A stretch of 64,000 nucleotides of DNA from contig CAKPKL010000004.1 in NCBI GenBank assembly GCA_934167485.1, positions 62,001-126,000 of the forward strand, read 5' to 3'. The notes beneath the pieces are model-generated. The model was given only the letters and a program-made list of their open reading frames with translations. It searched no databases and was not told the DNA's origin. Of this stretch, positions 16,742 to 23,829 are shown piece by piece (position 1 is the first letter of the stretch; each line of letters opens with the position of its first letter). The stretch is from an uncultured Bacilli bacterium (GTDB lineage: Bacteria > Bacillota_I > Bacilli_A > RF39 > UBA660). A program made the translations under genes and the position numbers.

Positions 16742-16886
16742 TATTCTAATAAGGTTTGGGGAAAATTATGAATGGTTTTATGCAGATGTATGTTATGAAA
16801 TTGATGTAGAAGCTGTCGCAAAATCATTTGATGTAGACAGTTTTGATGCAATAGCTAGTGGAGAAGAACTCAAATTATTTAAATAA
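16734..16886 (+). pseudogene. Small frame without a start codon after xseB, probably frameshifted
   Basis: In the frame opening after a TAG at 16731, a protein-like sequence is readable: YEWFYADVCYEIDVEAVAKS and then FDAIASGEELKLFK. It stops four bases before a terminator. No ATG, GTG or TTG lies in this frame. An ATG at 16768, preceded by a G-rich site, is one base out of register and stops after 13 codons. A single inserted base near 16772 would give a protein of about 40 residues. Either a frameshifted small gene or an alternative-start gene. Confidence 0.4.
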
Positions 16887-16889
16887 AGT

Positions 16890-16913
16890 AAAAATACTTT
16901 TTGGTATTTTTTT
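16890..16913 (+). terminator. Intrinsic terminator of the nusB-xseA-xseB operon
   Basis: An eight-pair stem (AAAAATAC with GTATTTTT, six-base loop) runs into a T tract. Confidence 0.7.
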
Positions 16914-16977
16914 CTTTATATATTTTAAATTATTTTCTTCATAATATTAATGGTAGTCTTATAAAGGAGTTGTTTTT

Positions 16978-17967
16978 ATGTTTTTTAAATTTTTAAAAAA
17001 ACAAGCTCTTCTTATTCTTCTAACTATCTATATTATTCCTCAAACTATTTTAGCTTATTCTGATAAAATAATTGCAAGCGGTGAAACTGTTGGAATTAAA
17101 CTAAATACTGATGGAATACTTATCGTTGGATCGTATGAAATAAATGGCCATAATCCACTACTTGATGCAGGGTTAAAATCTGGTGATATAATAGACCAAA
17201 TTAATAATAAAAAAGTAAGTAAGGTGGAAGACCTGGTAGAAATAATTAATACTTGTAATTGTAAAAATATAAAAATTTCTTATATAAGAGATAAAAATAC
17301 TGCAAGTACTAATTTAGAACTTTATGAAGAAAACGATACATTAAAAACTGGTTTATATGTAAAAGATTCAATATCAGGTGTTGGAACACTAACTTTTATA
17401 GATCCTAATACAAAATTATTTGGTGTATTAGGTCATGAAATAGCTGATTCAACAACTGGAAATATTGTAGATATTCGTGATGGTACTATTTTTAATTCAT
17501 CAATAACAGGTATAACACGTAGTAGTAAAGGTAATCCTGGAGAAAAAAATGCAATACTTTATAATGATAAAGTAAATGGTACAATTTTTGAAAATACAAA
17601 AAAAGGAATATTTGGTAAATACACAAGTTCATTTGATGATACAAAACTTTATACTGTAGCAAGCATAGATGATATAAAAATAGGAGATGCAGATATTCTT
17701 ACTGTATTAAATGGTAATGAAGTTGAAAAATTTAAAATTAAAATTAAATCAGTAAAAGATACACGTGATAAGTTAAAAAATATAGAATTTGAAATAACAG
17801 ATCAAACATTACTAGAAAAAACAAATGGTATAATACAAGGAATGAGTGGCAGTCCTATAATACAAGGTGATTATATAATAGGTGCGGTTACTCATGTAGT
17901 AGTAGAAGATCCTCATAAAGGATATGGAATACTAATTACAAATATGTTAGAAGAAGCAGAGAATTAG
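16978..17967 (+). CDS. spoIVB: SpoIVB serine peptidase (sigma-K checkpoint signal)
   Basis: SpoIVB is secreted from the forespore, where it triggers processing of pro-sigma-K in Bacillus. It is a family S55 peptidase. The 329 residues show an N-terminal hydrophobic signal/anchor (about 9-26), a PDZ domain (about 35-105, ending in the SGDIIDQINNKKV region), then the peptidase domain. That domain has GHEIAD with His153 and GMSGSPI with Ser290, the expected catalytic residues. Length is slightly shorter than Bacillus SpoIVB (about 425). ATG follows AAAGGAG. It is monocistronic with its own terminator. Confidence 0.93.
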   Translation: MFFKFLKKQALLILLTIYIIPQTILAYSDKIIASGETVGIKLNTDGILIVGSYEINGHNPLLDAGLKSGDIIDQINNKKVSKVEDLVEIINTCNCKNIKISYIRDKNTASTNLELYEENDTLKTGLYVKDSISGVGTLTFIDPNTKLFGVLGHEIADSTTGNIVDIRDGTIFNSSITGITRSSKGNPGEKNAILYNDKVNGTIFENTKKGIFGKYTSSFDDTKLYTVASIDDIKIGDADILTVLNGNEVEKFKIKIKSVKDTRDKLKNIEFEITDQTLLEKTNGIIQGMSGSPIIQGDYIIGAVTHVVVEDPHKGYGILITNMLEEAEN

Positions 17968-17985
17968 ATTTTTCTAATTCTTTTT
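17961..17985 (+). terminator. Intrinsic terminator of spoIVB
   Basis: Stem GAATTAG with CTAATTC (six-base loop) and five T; the first arm contains the stop codon. Confidence 0.8.
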
Positions 17986-18000
17986 AGTTTGTTAAAAATA

Positions 18001-18009
18001 TGGTATAAT
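18001..18009 (+). promoter_or_regulatory. Extended -10 promoter of the radical SAM gene
   Basis: TGGTATAAT, identical to the murG element, lies 24 bases before the start codon; no matching -35 is seen. Confidence 0.6.
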
Positions 18010-18032
18010 TTTTATTAGCAGGTGATGTATTA

Positions 18033-18839
18033 ATGAAAAAATTCAAAAAAATTTATATAGAAATAACAAATAATTGCAATTTAAATTGTAGTTTTTGTAT
18101 AAAAAATAAAAGAAAAAATAAATTTATGTCAAAAAAAGACTTTGATATAATATTAACTAAAATAAAACCTTATACTAATTATATTTATTTTCACATATTA
18201 GGTGAACCATTATTACATCCAAATATTAATGAATTTATAAATACAGCATCTACTGATTTTAAAATAAATATAACCACAAATGGATATTTAATAGAAAAAA
18301 TAAAAGATAATAAAAATATTAGACAATTAAATATTTCATTACATAGTTTTGATGAGAGATATAAAATAAATTTAAATACATATTTGAATTCTATTTTTAA
18401 TACAATAGATATTTTAAAAAAATATACTTATATTTCATTAAGATTATGGGTTAAAAATAAATATAATAATGATATAATTAATTTTATAAATAATAGATAT
18501 AATATAAATATTGATTCAAATATAGATAGTTACACACTTGAAGATAATGTATTTATAAATAATTTTCATGAGTTTATTTGGCCAGACTTAAATAATAGTA
18601 CTTATGATACTAATGGTACGTGTTATGCATTAAAAGATCACATAGGAATACTTGTAGATGGTACTATAATACCGTGCTGTTTAGATAGTTTAGGAATAAT
18701 TAATTTAGGAAACATTTACAAAGATACAATAAGTGATATTATGAATAGTAATAGAGTTAAAAATATGATTAATGGATTTAATAATAATACAAAATGTGAA
18801 GAACTATGTAGACATTGTAAGTTTATAGAAAAAGATTAA
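18033..18839 (+). CDS. Radical SAM protein with SPASM-like cysteine-rich C terminus
   Basis: A 268-residue radical SAM enzyme. The [4Fe-4S]-SAM cluster motif CNLNCSFC is at C15, C19 and C22. Further family marks are FHILGEPLLHP (the GGE-like strand) and INITTNGY. The C-terminal third has clustered cysteines (GTCYAL, IPCCLD, KCEELCRHCKF) and a DGTIIPCC strand typical of SPASM/twitch auxiliary-cluster domains, used in peptide modification, enzyme maturation and some nucleoside chemistry. No precursor peptide or transporter is beside it, so a RiPP role is not supported. It is monocistronic, between spoIVB and mscL. Confidence 0.85.
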   Translation: MKKFKKIYIEITNNCNLNCSFCIKNKRKNKFMSKKDFDIILTKIKPYTNYIYFHILGEPLLHPNINEFINTASTDFKINITTNGYLIEKIKDNKNIRQLNISLHSFDERYKINLNTYLNSIFNTIDILKKYTYISLRLWVKNKYNNDIINFINNRYNINIDSNIDSYTLEDNVFINNFHEFIWPDLNNSTYDTNGTCYALKDHIGILVDGTIIPCCLDSLGIINLGNIYKDTISDIMNSNRVKNMINGFNNNTKCEELCRHCKFIEKD

Positions 18840-18845
18840 AAAATG

Positions 18846-18854
18846 TGTTATAAT
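18846..18854 (+). promoter_or_regulatory. Extended -10 promoter of mscL
   Basis: TGTTATAAT lies 17 bases upstream of the start; its T-rich downstream part overlaps the approach to the GGAGG site. Confidence 0.55.
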
Positions 18855-18870
18855 TTTTTTGGAGGTAGTT

Positions 18871-19254
18871 ATGATAAAAGAATTTAAAAAATTTATATCA
18901 AGAGGAAATGTAGTAGATCTTGCTGTAGGTGTTGTAATAGGTGGTGCATTTAGTAAAATTGTAACATCACTAGTAGATAATATTATCATGCCTATAGTAG
19001 GAATAATAATTGGAGGAATAGATTTTACTAATTTAAATCTAAAAATATGGGGAGTAAAAATAGAATTTGGTATTTTTATTCAAAATGTTGTAGACTTTCT
19101 AATAGTTGCATTTTGTATATTTATTGTCATTAGAATATTTAATGATATAACACATAAAAATATTAAAAAAGAAGATCCTAAACCAGTAAAAAGTGATGAA
19201 GCAGTATTACTTGAAGAAATAAGAGATTTATTAAAAGAAAAAAACAAGAAATAA
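18871..19254 (+). CDS. mscL: Large-conductance mechanosensitive channel MscL
   Basis: MscL is a homopentameric membrane channel opened by tension during hypo-osmotic shock. It has 127 residues: an N-terminal amphipathic helix (IKEFKKFISRGNVVDLAVGV), TM1 with the VVIGGAFSKIV pore constriction, a short periplasmic-type loop, TM2 (about 71-90) and a C-terminal coiled-coil bundle (LLEEIRDLLKE). ATG 18871 is correct because the GGAGG at 18861 is its ribosome site; an upstream TTG frame start would overlap that site. Confidence 0.95.
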   Translation: MIKEFKKFISRGNVVDLAVGVVIGGAFSKIVTSLVDNIIMPIVGIIIGGIDFTNLNLKIWGVKIEFGIFIQNVVDFLIVAFCIFIVIRIFNDITHKNIKKEDPKPVKSDEAVLLEEIRDLLKEKNKK

Positions 19255-19267
19255 ATCTTGTTTTTTT
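19242..19267 (+). terminator. Intrinsic terminator of mscL
   Basis: Stem AAACAAGA with TCTTGTTT around the stop codon, then a T run. It abuts the 3' end of the small minus-strand gene. Confidence 0.8.
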
Positions 19268-19349
19268 ATGCAAATACTGCAATTACGCTAGTTAATAACA
19301 TAGCAAGTATTAATACAATTATTACAATCTTTTGAATTTTATTTTCCAT
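19266..19349 (-). CDS. 27-residue membrane peptide, Prli42/DUF4044-like
   Basis: The frame reads MENKIQKIVIIVLILAMLLT and ends SVIAVFA: a short basic N terminus followed by one hydrophobic helix. The MxNKxxKIV start and the AMLLTS core match the pattern of Prli42, the tiny membrane anchor of the stressosome in Firmicutes (DUF4044). The ribosome site TTGAGGTG precedes the ATG, and a TATAAT (19369-19374, minus strand) lies 20 bases before it. The gene is too short for routine gene finders. No stressosome gene (rsbR/S/T) is in this window, so the partner cannot be confirmed here. Confidence 0.6.
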   Translation of the reverse strand: MENKIQKIVIIVLILAMLLTSVIAVFA

Positions 19350-19437
19350 TAAAAACACCTCAAGTAATATTATAATATAAAATTAAATAAATTGGAATAA
19401 AAAAATATTTTATTAATAATATTAAATAGGTGAGATA

Positions 19438-20064
19438 ATGAAAAAATTAATGGACAAACTACTTAATAATATTAAATTTGATAAAAAGTATGTATTTTTT
19501 TCTATGGTTATAGTAATTCTTGGAATAATAACAGGATCTATATTTATTGTAGTCTTAAATAGTACAGATAAATCTTTAGTAACTGAATATATATCTTCAT
19601 TTATGGATAATATTAAAAATAATAATATAATAGTTAATGATATAATTAAAAATGTATTTATAAATAATTCTTTAGTAATATTAATTATTTCTATAATAGG
19701 ATTTACTTTCTTTTTATTTCCAATTAATATTTTAATTTTATTTTATAAATCATTTATTATAGGTTTTAGTTTAGCTTCTATAATTCTTACATATAATATA
19801 AAAGGTATATTAATTAGTTTAGTATACATATTTCCTCATTTAATTATTAATATACTATTATTTTCGCTTTTAACAGCATTTACACTTAAGTTATCTATTA
19901 AAATGATTAATTATATTATAAAGAAAAAAGAAGTAAATATGAGGGTTTATTTTAATAAATATATATATATACTAATATTATCAATTATAATAATATCTAT
20001 CACTAGTTTATATGAAAGTTTTATAGTTACATATTTGTTAAAATTAGTTGTAAAAATAATATAA
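19438..20064 (+). CDS. spoIIM: Stage II sporulation protein M (SpoIIM)
   Basis: SpoIIM is the polytopic membrane subunit of the SpoIIDMP engulfment complex. It has 208 residues and five hydrophobic helices (about residues 19-41, 76-100, 104-122, 126-152 and 171-195). The pattern VIVILGIITGSIFI, the FIIGFSLASI loop and VYIFPHLIINI fit the SpoIIM/DUF95 family. The AGGTGAGATA site fixes the start at 19438. It stands alone, unlike SpoIIP 10 kb upstream, with which it would act. Confidence 0.85.
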   Translation: MKKLMDKLLNNIKFDKKYVFFSMVIVILGIITGSIFIVVLNSTDKSLVTEYISSFMDNIKNNNIIVNDIIKNVFINNSLVILIISIIGFTFFLFPINILILFYKSFIIGFSLASIILTYNIKGILISLVYIFPHLIINILLFSLLTAFTLKLSIKMINYIIKKKEVNMRVYFNKYIYILILSIIIISITSLYESFIVTYLLKLVVKII

Positions 20065-20109
20065 ATAAAATTAACTAATTTAACTTAAAAAACAGTTCTT
20101 TAACACTCC

Positions 20110-20144
20110 TTTACACTTGACAAATGTAAATAATGTGATAAAAT
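20110..20144 (+). promoter_or_regulatory. Promoter overlapped by a 21-base palindrome (putative operator)
   Basis: TTGACA (20117-20122) and TAAAAT (20139-20144), 16 bases apart, with a TGA extension before the -10, form the best promoter in the window. The -35 is the centre of a 21-base palindrome at 20110-20130 (half sites TTTACA-C-TTG and CAA-A-TGTAAA, nine of ten pairs match). A protein bound there would block RNA polymerase. The HTH protein encoded next is the obvious candidate. Confidence 0.65.
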
Positions 20145-20164
20145 TATAAATAGGAGGGTAAGAT

Positions 20165-20968
20165 ATGAAAACAAAACTTGCTGAACTATTACATGAACTT
20201 GGAATATCTAAAGTTAAATTAGCTAAATTTTTAGGAGTTTCTAGACAAATGATATATAATTATCTGGAACTTGATGATATAAATAAATGGCCTAAAGATA
20301 AAAAAGTTTTATTATTAAACTTATTAGGCGTTAAAAATCCTGAGGAAATTGATAAAATTAAAGTAGATACAGATTATATTACAGAAGTAGAAGTTAGATT
20401 AAACAGTTTATGTGATAGCAAAAAAGAAGAGAATAATAATGGGGTAGGGAATGAAATCTTATCAGGTGTAAGTCCTAAACATCAAGAATTATTTATAGGA
20501 ATAATGGATTTAGTAAAAGAATATCTTGAAGACAATGGTAAAGAAGGGGAGAGCATTGTAAACTATTTCTATCACTATCTTCAAGCTATGAATAATACAA
20601 AAGAATTAAAATATATATTAGCTTATGTAGCAAAAGAAACTGGATTTGAAAAACCTATGGAATTTGCTTTTGATGAAGATGAACAATTTATTTTTGAAAG
20701 TGTTATGTTCTCTGCTATGGTACTTTATAGAAGTGGTAAAGCATCTAAAACAAAACTTGCTGAATCTCATAGAAGATTTGTAAATCAAATTGAACAAAAA
20801 ATTGAAGATAAATTAAGCCGTACTATGGAATTAAATAATATTAGATCACAAGCTCTTAAAGAACTTGGTTATACTGAAATAACTGATAATAATGCTTCTG
20901 AAGTATTTAGTAAAATTGCTGAAATAGAATCAAGAAAAACAGCATTTAGAAAAATAGATGAAAACTAA
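20165..20968 (+). CDS. Helix-turn-helix DNA-binding protein, unknown family
   Basis: A 267-residue protein. Residues 1-60 form a HTH domain (LAELLHELGISKVKLAKFLG then VSRQMIYNYLE), followed by a linker. The long helical C-terminal domain (about 95-267) has acidic patches (EFAFDEDEQFIFES) and a coiled-coil-like end. The C-terminal part resembles no ligand-binding domain that I can name. A strong AGGAGGG site and a strong promoter suggest high expression, and the palindrome over the -35 suggests autoregulation. It lies next to spoIIM and a tiny polar protein gene; a sporulation role is possible but unproven. Confidence 0.8.
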   Translation: MKTKLAELLHELGISKVKLAKFLGVSRQMIYNYLELDDINKWPKDKKVLLLNLLGVKNPEEIDKIKVDTDYITEVEVRLNSLCDSKKEENNNGVGNEILSGVSPKHQELFIGIMDLVKEYLEDNGKEGESIVNYFYHYLQAMNNTKELKYILAYVAKETGFEKPMEFAFDEDEQFIFESVMFSAMVLYRSGKASKTKLAESHRRFVNQIEQKIEDKLSRTMELNNIRSQALKELGYTEITDNNASEVFSKIAEIESRKTAFRKIDEN

Positions 20969-20980
20969 TCATCTTTTTTT
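20956..20980 (+). terminator. Terminator of the HTH gene
   Basis: Stem AGATGA with TCATCT spanning the stop codon, followed by seven T. Confidence 0.65.
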
Positions 20981-21443
20981 GATTCACTTCCCCTACTTAA
21001 TTTAATATATAAATAGGGGATAAACACTAGTTAATAGGACAATATATAAATAATAGATATTAGAAATATATACATTCAATGTTAAATAATATATTATATA
21101 TATTTTTAAAAATAATTTATTAATAATATTTATAATAGAATAATATATTACAGTATTAATAAAGCAAATCATTATACTATAATAATACAAAATTAATTAC
21201 AAAAATATATTTAATATAAGAACTATAAAAAATATCTAAATTATAATATTAAATTAAATGATAAGTTATTAATTAAATAACAAATAATTAAATATCCTAC
21301 AATATATATTATGTTAACTTCTTATATTTTTTAAATAATCAATATATATTTAGATGCTCTAAAAAAATCTTGATAAAACTTACTCTATCTCTACTTATGT
21401 ATATCTTCTAATATATTGGTAATAATAATATTGGGTGATTTAA
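20981..21443. other. Extremely AT-rich non-coding stretch with one GC-rich hairpin
   Basis: About 460 bases with hardly any G or C and no supportable gene. The exception is an inverted repeat TCCCCTA (20989-20995) with TAGGGGA (21014-21020), enclosing 18 bases. It has no T run behind it, so it is not a simple terminator. The 3' part leads into the small gene at 21444 and should hold its promoter; I could not identify a convincing one. Confidence 0.5.
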
Positions 21444-21554
21444 ATGAAAAGAAATAAAAAAGATTCTAAAAAGAATTTAAATTGTAACAAGGTTACTAAT
21501 GAATCTTCTAGAAGCAATAATGCTAGAACTAATTCTGATTTAGATTGTAAATAA
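21444..21554 (+). CDS. 36-residue polar, basic protein
   Basis: The frame reads MKRNKKDSKKNLNCNK and continues to DLDCK; it is almost entirely Lys, Asn, Ser, Arg and Asp, with two cysteines. It has a GGGTGATTTAA ribosome site and its own terminator 9 bases after the stop, which argue for a real gene despite its size. The composition recalls small spore-core or coat peptides of endospore formers. It is not an alpha/beta SASP, and the assignment is only a suggestion from context (spoIIM lies 1.4 kb upstream). Confidence 0.55.
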   Translation: MKRNKKDSKKNLNCNKVTNESSRSNNARTNSDLDCK

Positions 21555-21562
21555 CCCACAAT

Positions 21563-21590
21563 AAAAGAGATTAATTTTAATCTCTTTTTT
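21563..21590 (+). terminator. Bidirectional terminator between convergent genes
   Basis: Perfect stem AAAAGAGATTAA with TTAATCTCTTTT (two-base loop), then T; A-rich on the other side, so it can serve the minus-strand gene that ends at 21577. Confidence 0.85.
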
Positions 21591-21831
21591 GTTTAAAAGC
21601 CATTAAAGCTTTAGCTATTTGATCTGGACAAGATGTACCTTTTAAACCACACTTTATTCCATTTAACTTGTTGATTACATAATCAATATCTTGATTTTTA
21701 CATAATTCGATAACTCCTAGACTATTACCTGGACATCCACCAATTATTTTAATATCTATTATTTTATTATTTTCTATCTTAAAAATCATTTTAGAAGAAC
21801 AAACTCCAGTAGGAGTATAAATAAATTCCAT
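21577..21831 (-). CDS. TSCPD-domain protein (TIGR03905-like)
   Basis: An 84-residue protein with four or more conserved cysteines: TGVCSS, GGCPGNSLG, GIKCGLKGTSCPDQIA. The TSCPD motif itself is present at about residues 66-70. The domain also occurs at the C terminus of some class II ribonucleotide reductases and alone in Firmicutes; it is thought to bind metal, and the role of the free form is unknown. It has an extended -10 promoter of its own and follows zupT on the minus strand. Confidence 0.88.
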   Translation of the reverse strand: MEFIYTPTGVCSSKMIFKIENNKIIDIKIIGGCPGNSLGVIELCKNQDIDYVINKLNGIKCGLKGTSCPDQIAKALMAFKQKRD

Positions 21832-21853
21832 TATAAATCACTTCCCTACTTTA

Positions 21854-21862
21854 ATTGTAGCA
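21854..21862 (-). promoter_or_regulatory. Extended -10 promoter of the TSCPD gene
   Basis: TGCTACAAT on the minus strand, about 22 bases before the start and only a few bases from the zupT stop. Confidence 0.5.
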
Positions 21863-21866
21863 CACA

Positions 21867-22616
21867 TTAATTAAATAGTAAATGATTTATTATCATTATA
21901 ATAGAACCTATAATGAAAAATATTTTTGTATTTTTTTTATTATAATTTATTGATTCTTTATATAGTTCATTTATAGCTATATTAATCATCATTCCAGCTA
22001 TTATAGAGTATATTATACCCAATATTGTATTATTTATATATTTAGCTAAAAATAAATAAGCTATAAGTGCTCCTATAGGCTCTGATATTCCAGATATAAA
22101 TGTATATAAAAATGCCTTTATTTTACTACTTGTAGAATAATATATTGGTATACTTATCGATATTCCCTCAGGTATATTATGTAGTGCGATTGCCATAGTA
22201 AGTGTTAAACCTAACTTTATATTTTCTTTAGAAGTTATATAAGTTACAATTCCTTCTGGTATATTGTGTAGCATTATAACAAGCATAGTAATTATACCTA
22301 ATTTGTATAGTTTTAAGCCATTTTTAGAACTTTTTTCAACTTTTGAATCAACTATACCAGATATTATTATTCCTACTACAAAGCCTATTATAATTAAAAT
22401 TATAGTATATAATAAATTATAATTATTAATTATTAATTTTAAAGAATTTGGCATTAAATCAGTTATAGATATTGTAATCATCACTCCACTAGCAAACCCA
22501 AGTGCTGAACTAATAACCCTTCCCCTACTCTTATTTATATATATAAATAAAAAGCCTATCAAAGTGGAAAGTCCTGCTATACTAGATAATAAAAAAGCAT
22601 ATAAAGTACTATTCAT
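21867..22616 (-). CDS. zupT: ZIP-family metal transporter (ZupT-like)
   Basis: A 249-residue polytopic transporter that imports Zn2+ and other divalent metals. It has eight predicted helices. The family metal-site motifs occur twice as LHNIPEGI (TM4 and TM5: VIMLHNIPEGIVT and AIALHNIPEGISISI), and SGISEPIGAL follows in TM6. GGTGAATTTAT precedes the ATG. It lacks the long His-rich loop of eukaryotic ZIPs, as in bacterial ZupT/GufA. The metal specificity is not certain. Confidence 0.9.
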   Translation of the reverse strand: MNSTLYAFLLSSIAGLSTLIGFLFIYINKSRGRVISSALGFASGVMITISITDLMPNSLKLIINNYNLLYTIILIIIGFVVGIIISGIVDSKVEKSSKNGLKLYKLGIITMLVIMLHNIPEGIVTYITSKENIKLGLTLTMAIALHNIPEGISISIPIYYSTSSKIKAFLYTFISGISEPIGALIAYLFLAKYINNTILGIIYSIIAGMMINIAINELYKESINYNKKNTKIFFIIGSIIMIINHLLFN

Positions 22617-22693
22617 ATAAATTCACCATTAAATATTATGCTTTTATTTGATAATATATCTAATTATGTGATATATTTGTTATAGTGATGTTT

Positions 22694-23314
22694 ATGGAAA
22701 GAATATTTATGAATTATGATAAAATACATAATTTAGAACTTATAGGTAGAGGATTTGAAGGAAGAGTATTTAAATTAAATGATAATACAGCCATTAAAAT
22801 TTTTAGCTGTTCAAATATAATAATACCAGAATTTAAATTCAGTAATTTGAATCTTAAATATATAGTTTTACCAAAAGAAAAAATTTATATAGGAAATGTA
22901 TTAAAAGGATATACTATGAACTATATTAAAGGTATATCACTAAACAAAACTAATATAAGTCATAATTATGATTTATTAATTAATATTTGTAAAGAAATAA
23001 AAAGAGAAATACAATTAGTATCAAATAATCAAATACCATTTAGCGATTTAAATGAAAAAAATATTATATATAATAATGCTTTTTATCTTATAGATTGTTT
23101 AAGTAAAAGAAATTTAAATATTTCAAAAGAAGAATGTTGTAAAAATAATTTAAAAGAATTTTATAAAATTATATTTTATAAGTTATTAAATGAAAATAAG
23201 TTTCTAATGAATAAAATACTTAAATCCAACGAATTAAAGAACTTATATATGAATTCTATACCATATACAGATTTACCTTATTTTTTACAAAAAATAAAAA
23301 CTAGAATTAACTAG
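22694..23314 (+). CDS. Atypical small protein-kinase-like protein
   Basis: About 206 residues with a protein-kinase-like fold. A glycine-rich loop ELIGRGFEGRVF is followed by the ATP-binding lysine in TAIKIF. PFSDLNEKNIIY replaces the usual HRD catalytic loop (D and N retained). LIDC stands where DFG is expected (D kept, F and G lost). The C-terminal lobe is short. Such minimal kinases resemble the RIO/LPS-kinase group; substrate unknown. The start is uncertain: ATG 22694 follows GTGATG, ATG 22709 follows GGAAAG, and 22688 is possible. It is transcribed divergently from zupT and convergently with the phosphoesterase gene. Confidence 0.7.
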   Translation: MERIFMNYDKIHNLELIGRGFEGRVFKLNDNTAIKIFSCSNIIIPEFKFSNLNLKYIVLPKEKIYIGNVLKGYTMNYIKGISLNKTNISHNYDLLINICKEIKREIQLVSNNQIPFSDLNEKNIIYNNAFYLIDCLSKRNLNISKEECCKNNLKEFYKIIFYKLLNENKFLMNKILKSNELKNLYMNSIPYTDLPYFLQKIKTRIN

Positions 23315-23321
23315 TTTTTTT
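23296..23321 (+). terminator. Terminator of the kinase-like gene
   Basis: Stem AAAAACTAG with CTAGTTTTT (six-base loop) and a T run. It lies across the overlap of the two convergent stop codons. Confidence 0.75.
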
Positions 23322-23829
23322 CTAAATTCTTTGAATATAGTATTTCATTATCTAAGTTTCTAATGGTAACAATATTATTATCAATTATAGCAAAACTATT
23401 TTCTCCACTTCTAGATTTAGAAATGGAACCTGGATTTATAAAAAATTTATTATTATAATTTTCTATATTATTAATGTGTGTATGTCCAGAAAGTATTATA
23501 TCTGCATCTATTTTACTTAAATAATCTTTATTAAATAAATGTCCATGCGTTAAAACTATTTTTTTATTATTTAAACAAATATTCTCTATATAATTATGTC
23601 CAAATTCTATTCCTTTTAAGTTTTCATCACAATTACCTTTTACATAAACAATATTTTCTTTCATTAAATTTAGTCTATTTATTATATCTTCTATATTGTA
23701 ATCAATCCCATAGTTAATTAAATCACCAAGTATAAGAAGTTTTTCACATATCTCACTTCTATAAATATTCAAAACTTTATTAAGTGCTTCTATATTACCA
23801 TGAATATCAGAAATTATCATATATTTCAT
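23311..23829 (-). CDS. YfcE/MJ0936-type metallophosphoesterase
   Basis: A 172-residue calcineurin-like phosphodiesterase. The five metal-binding motifs are all visible: SDIHGN (7-12), GDLINYG, GNCDEN, THGHLF and SGHTHI. The small size and domain order fit the YfcE/MJ0936 family, which cleaves phosphodiesters in vitro, with unknown natural substrate. Its start overlaps the AlkD-like stop by four bases (ATGA). The 3' end overlaps the convergent kinase-like gene by four bases. Confidence 0.9.
   Translation of the reverse strand: MKYMIISDIHGNIEALNKVLNIYRSEICEKLLILGDLINYGIDYNIEDIINRLNLMKENIVYVKGNCDENLKGIEFGHNYIENICLNNKKIVLTHGHLFNKDYLSKIDADIILSGHTHINNIENYNNKFFINPGSISKSRSGENSFAIIDNNIVTIRNLDNEILYSKNLEKN

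Noticed and set aside
18033..18839. A RiPP biosynthesis locus around the radical SAM/SPASM gene
   Set aside because: No precursor peptide, transporter or protease was found next to it; mscL and spoIVB are its neighbours.
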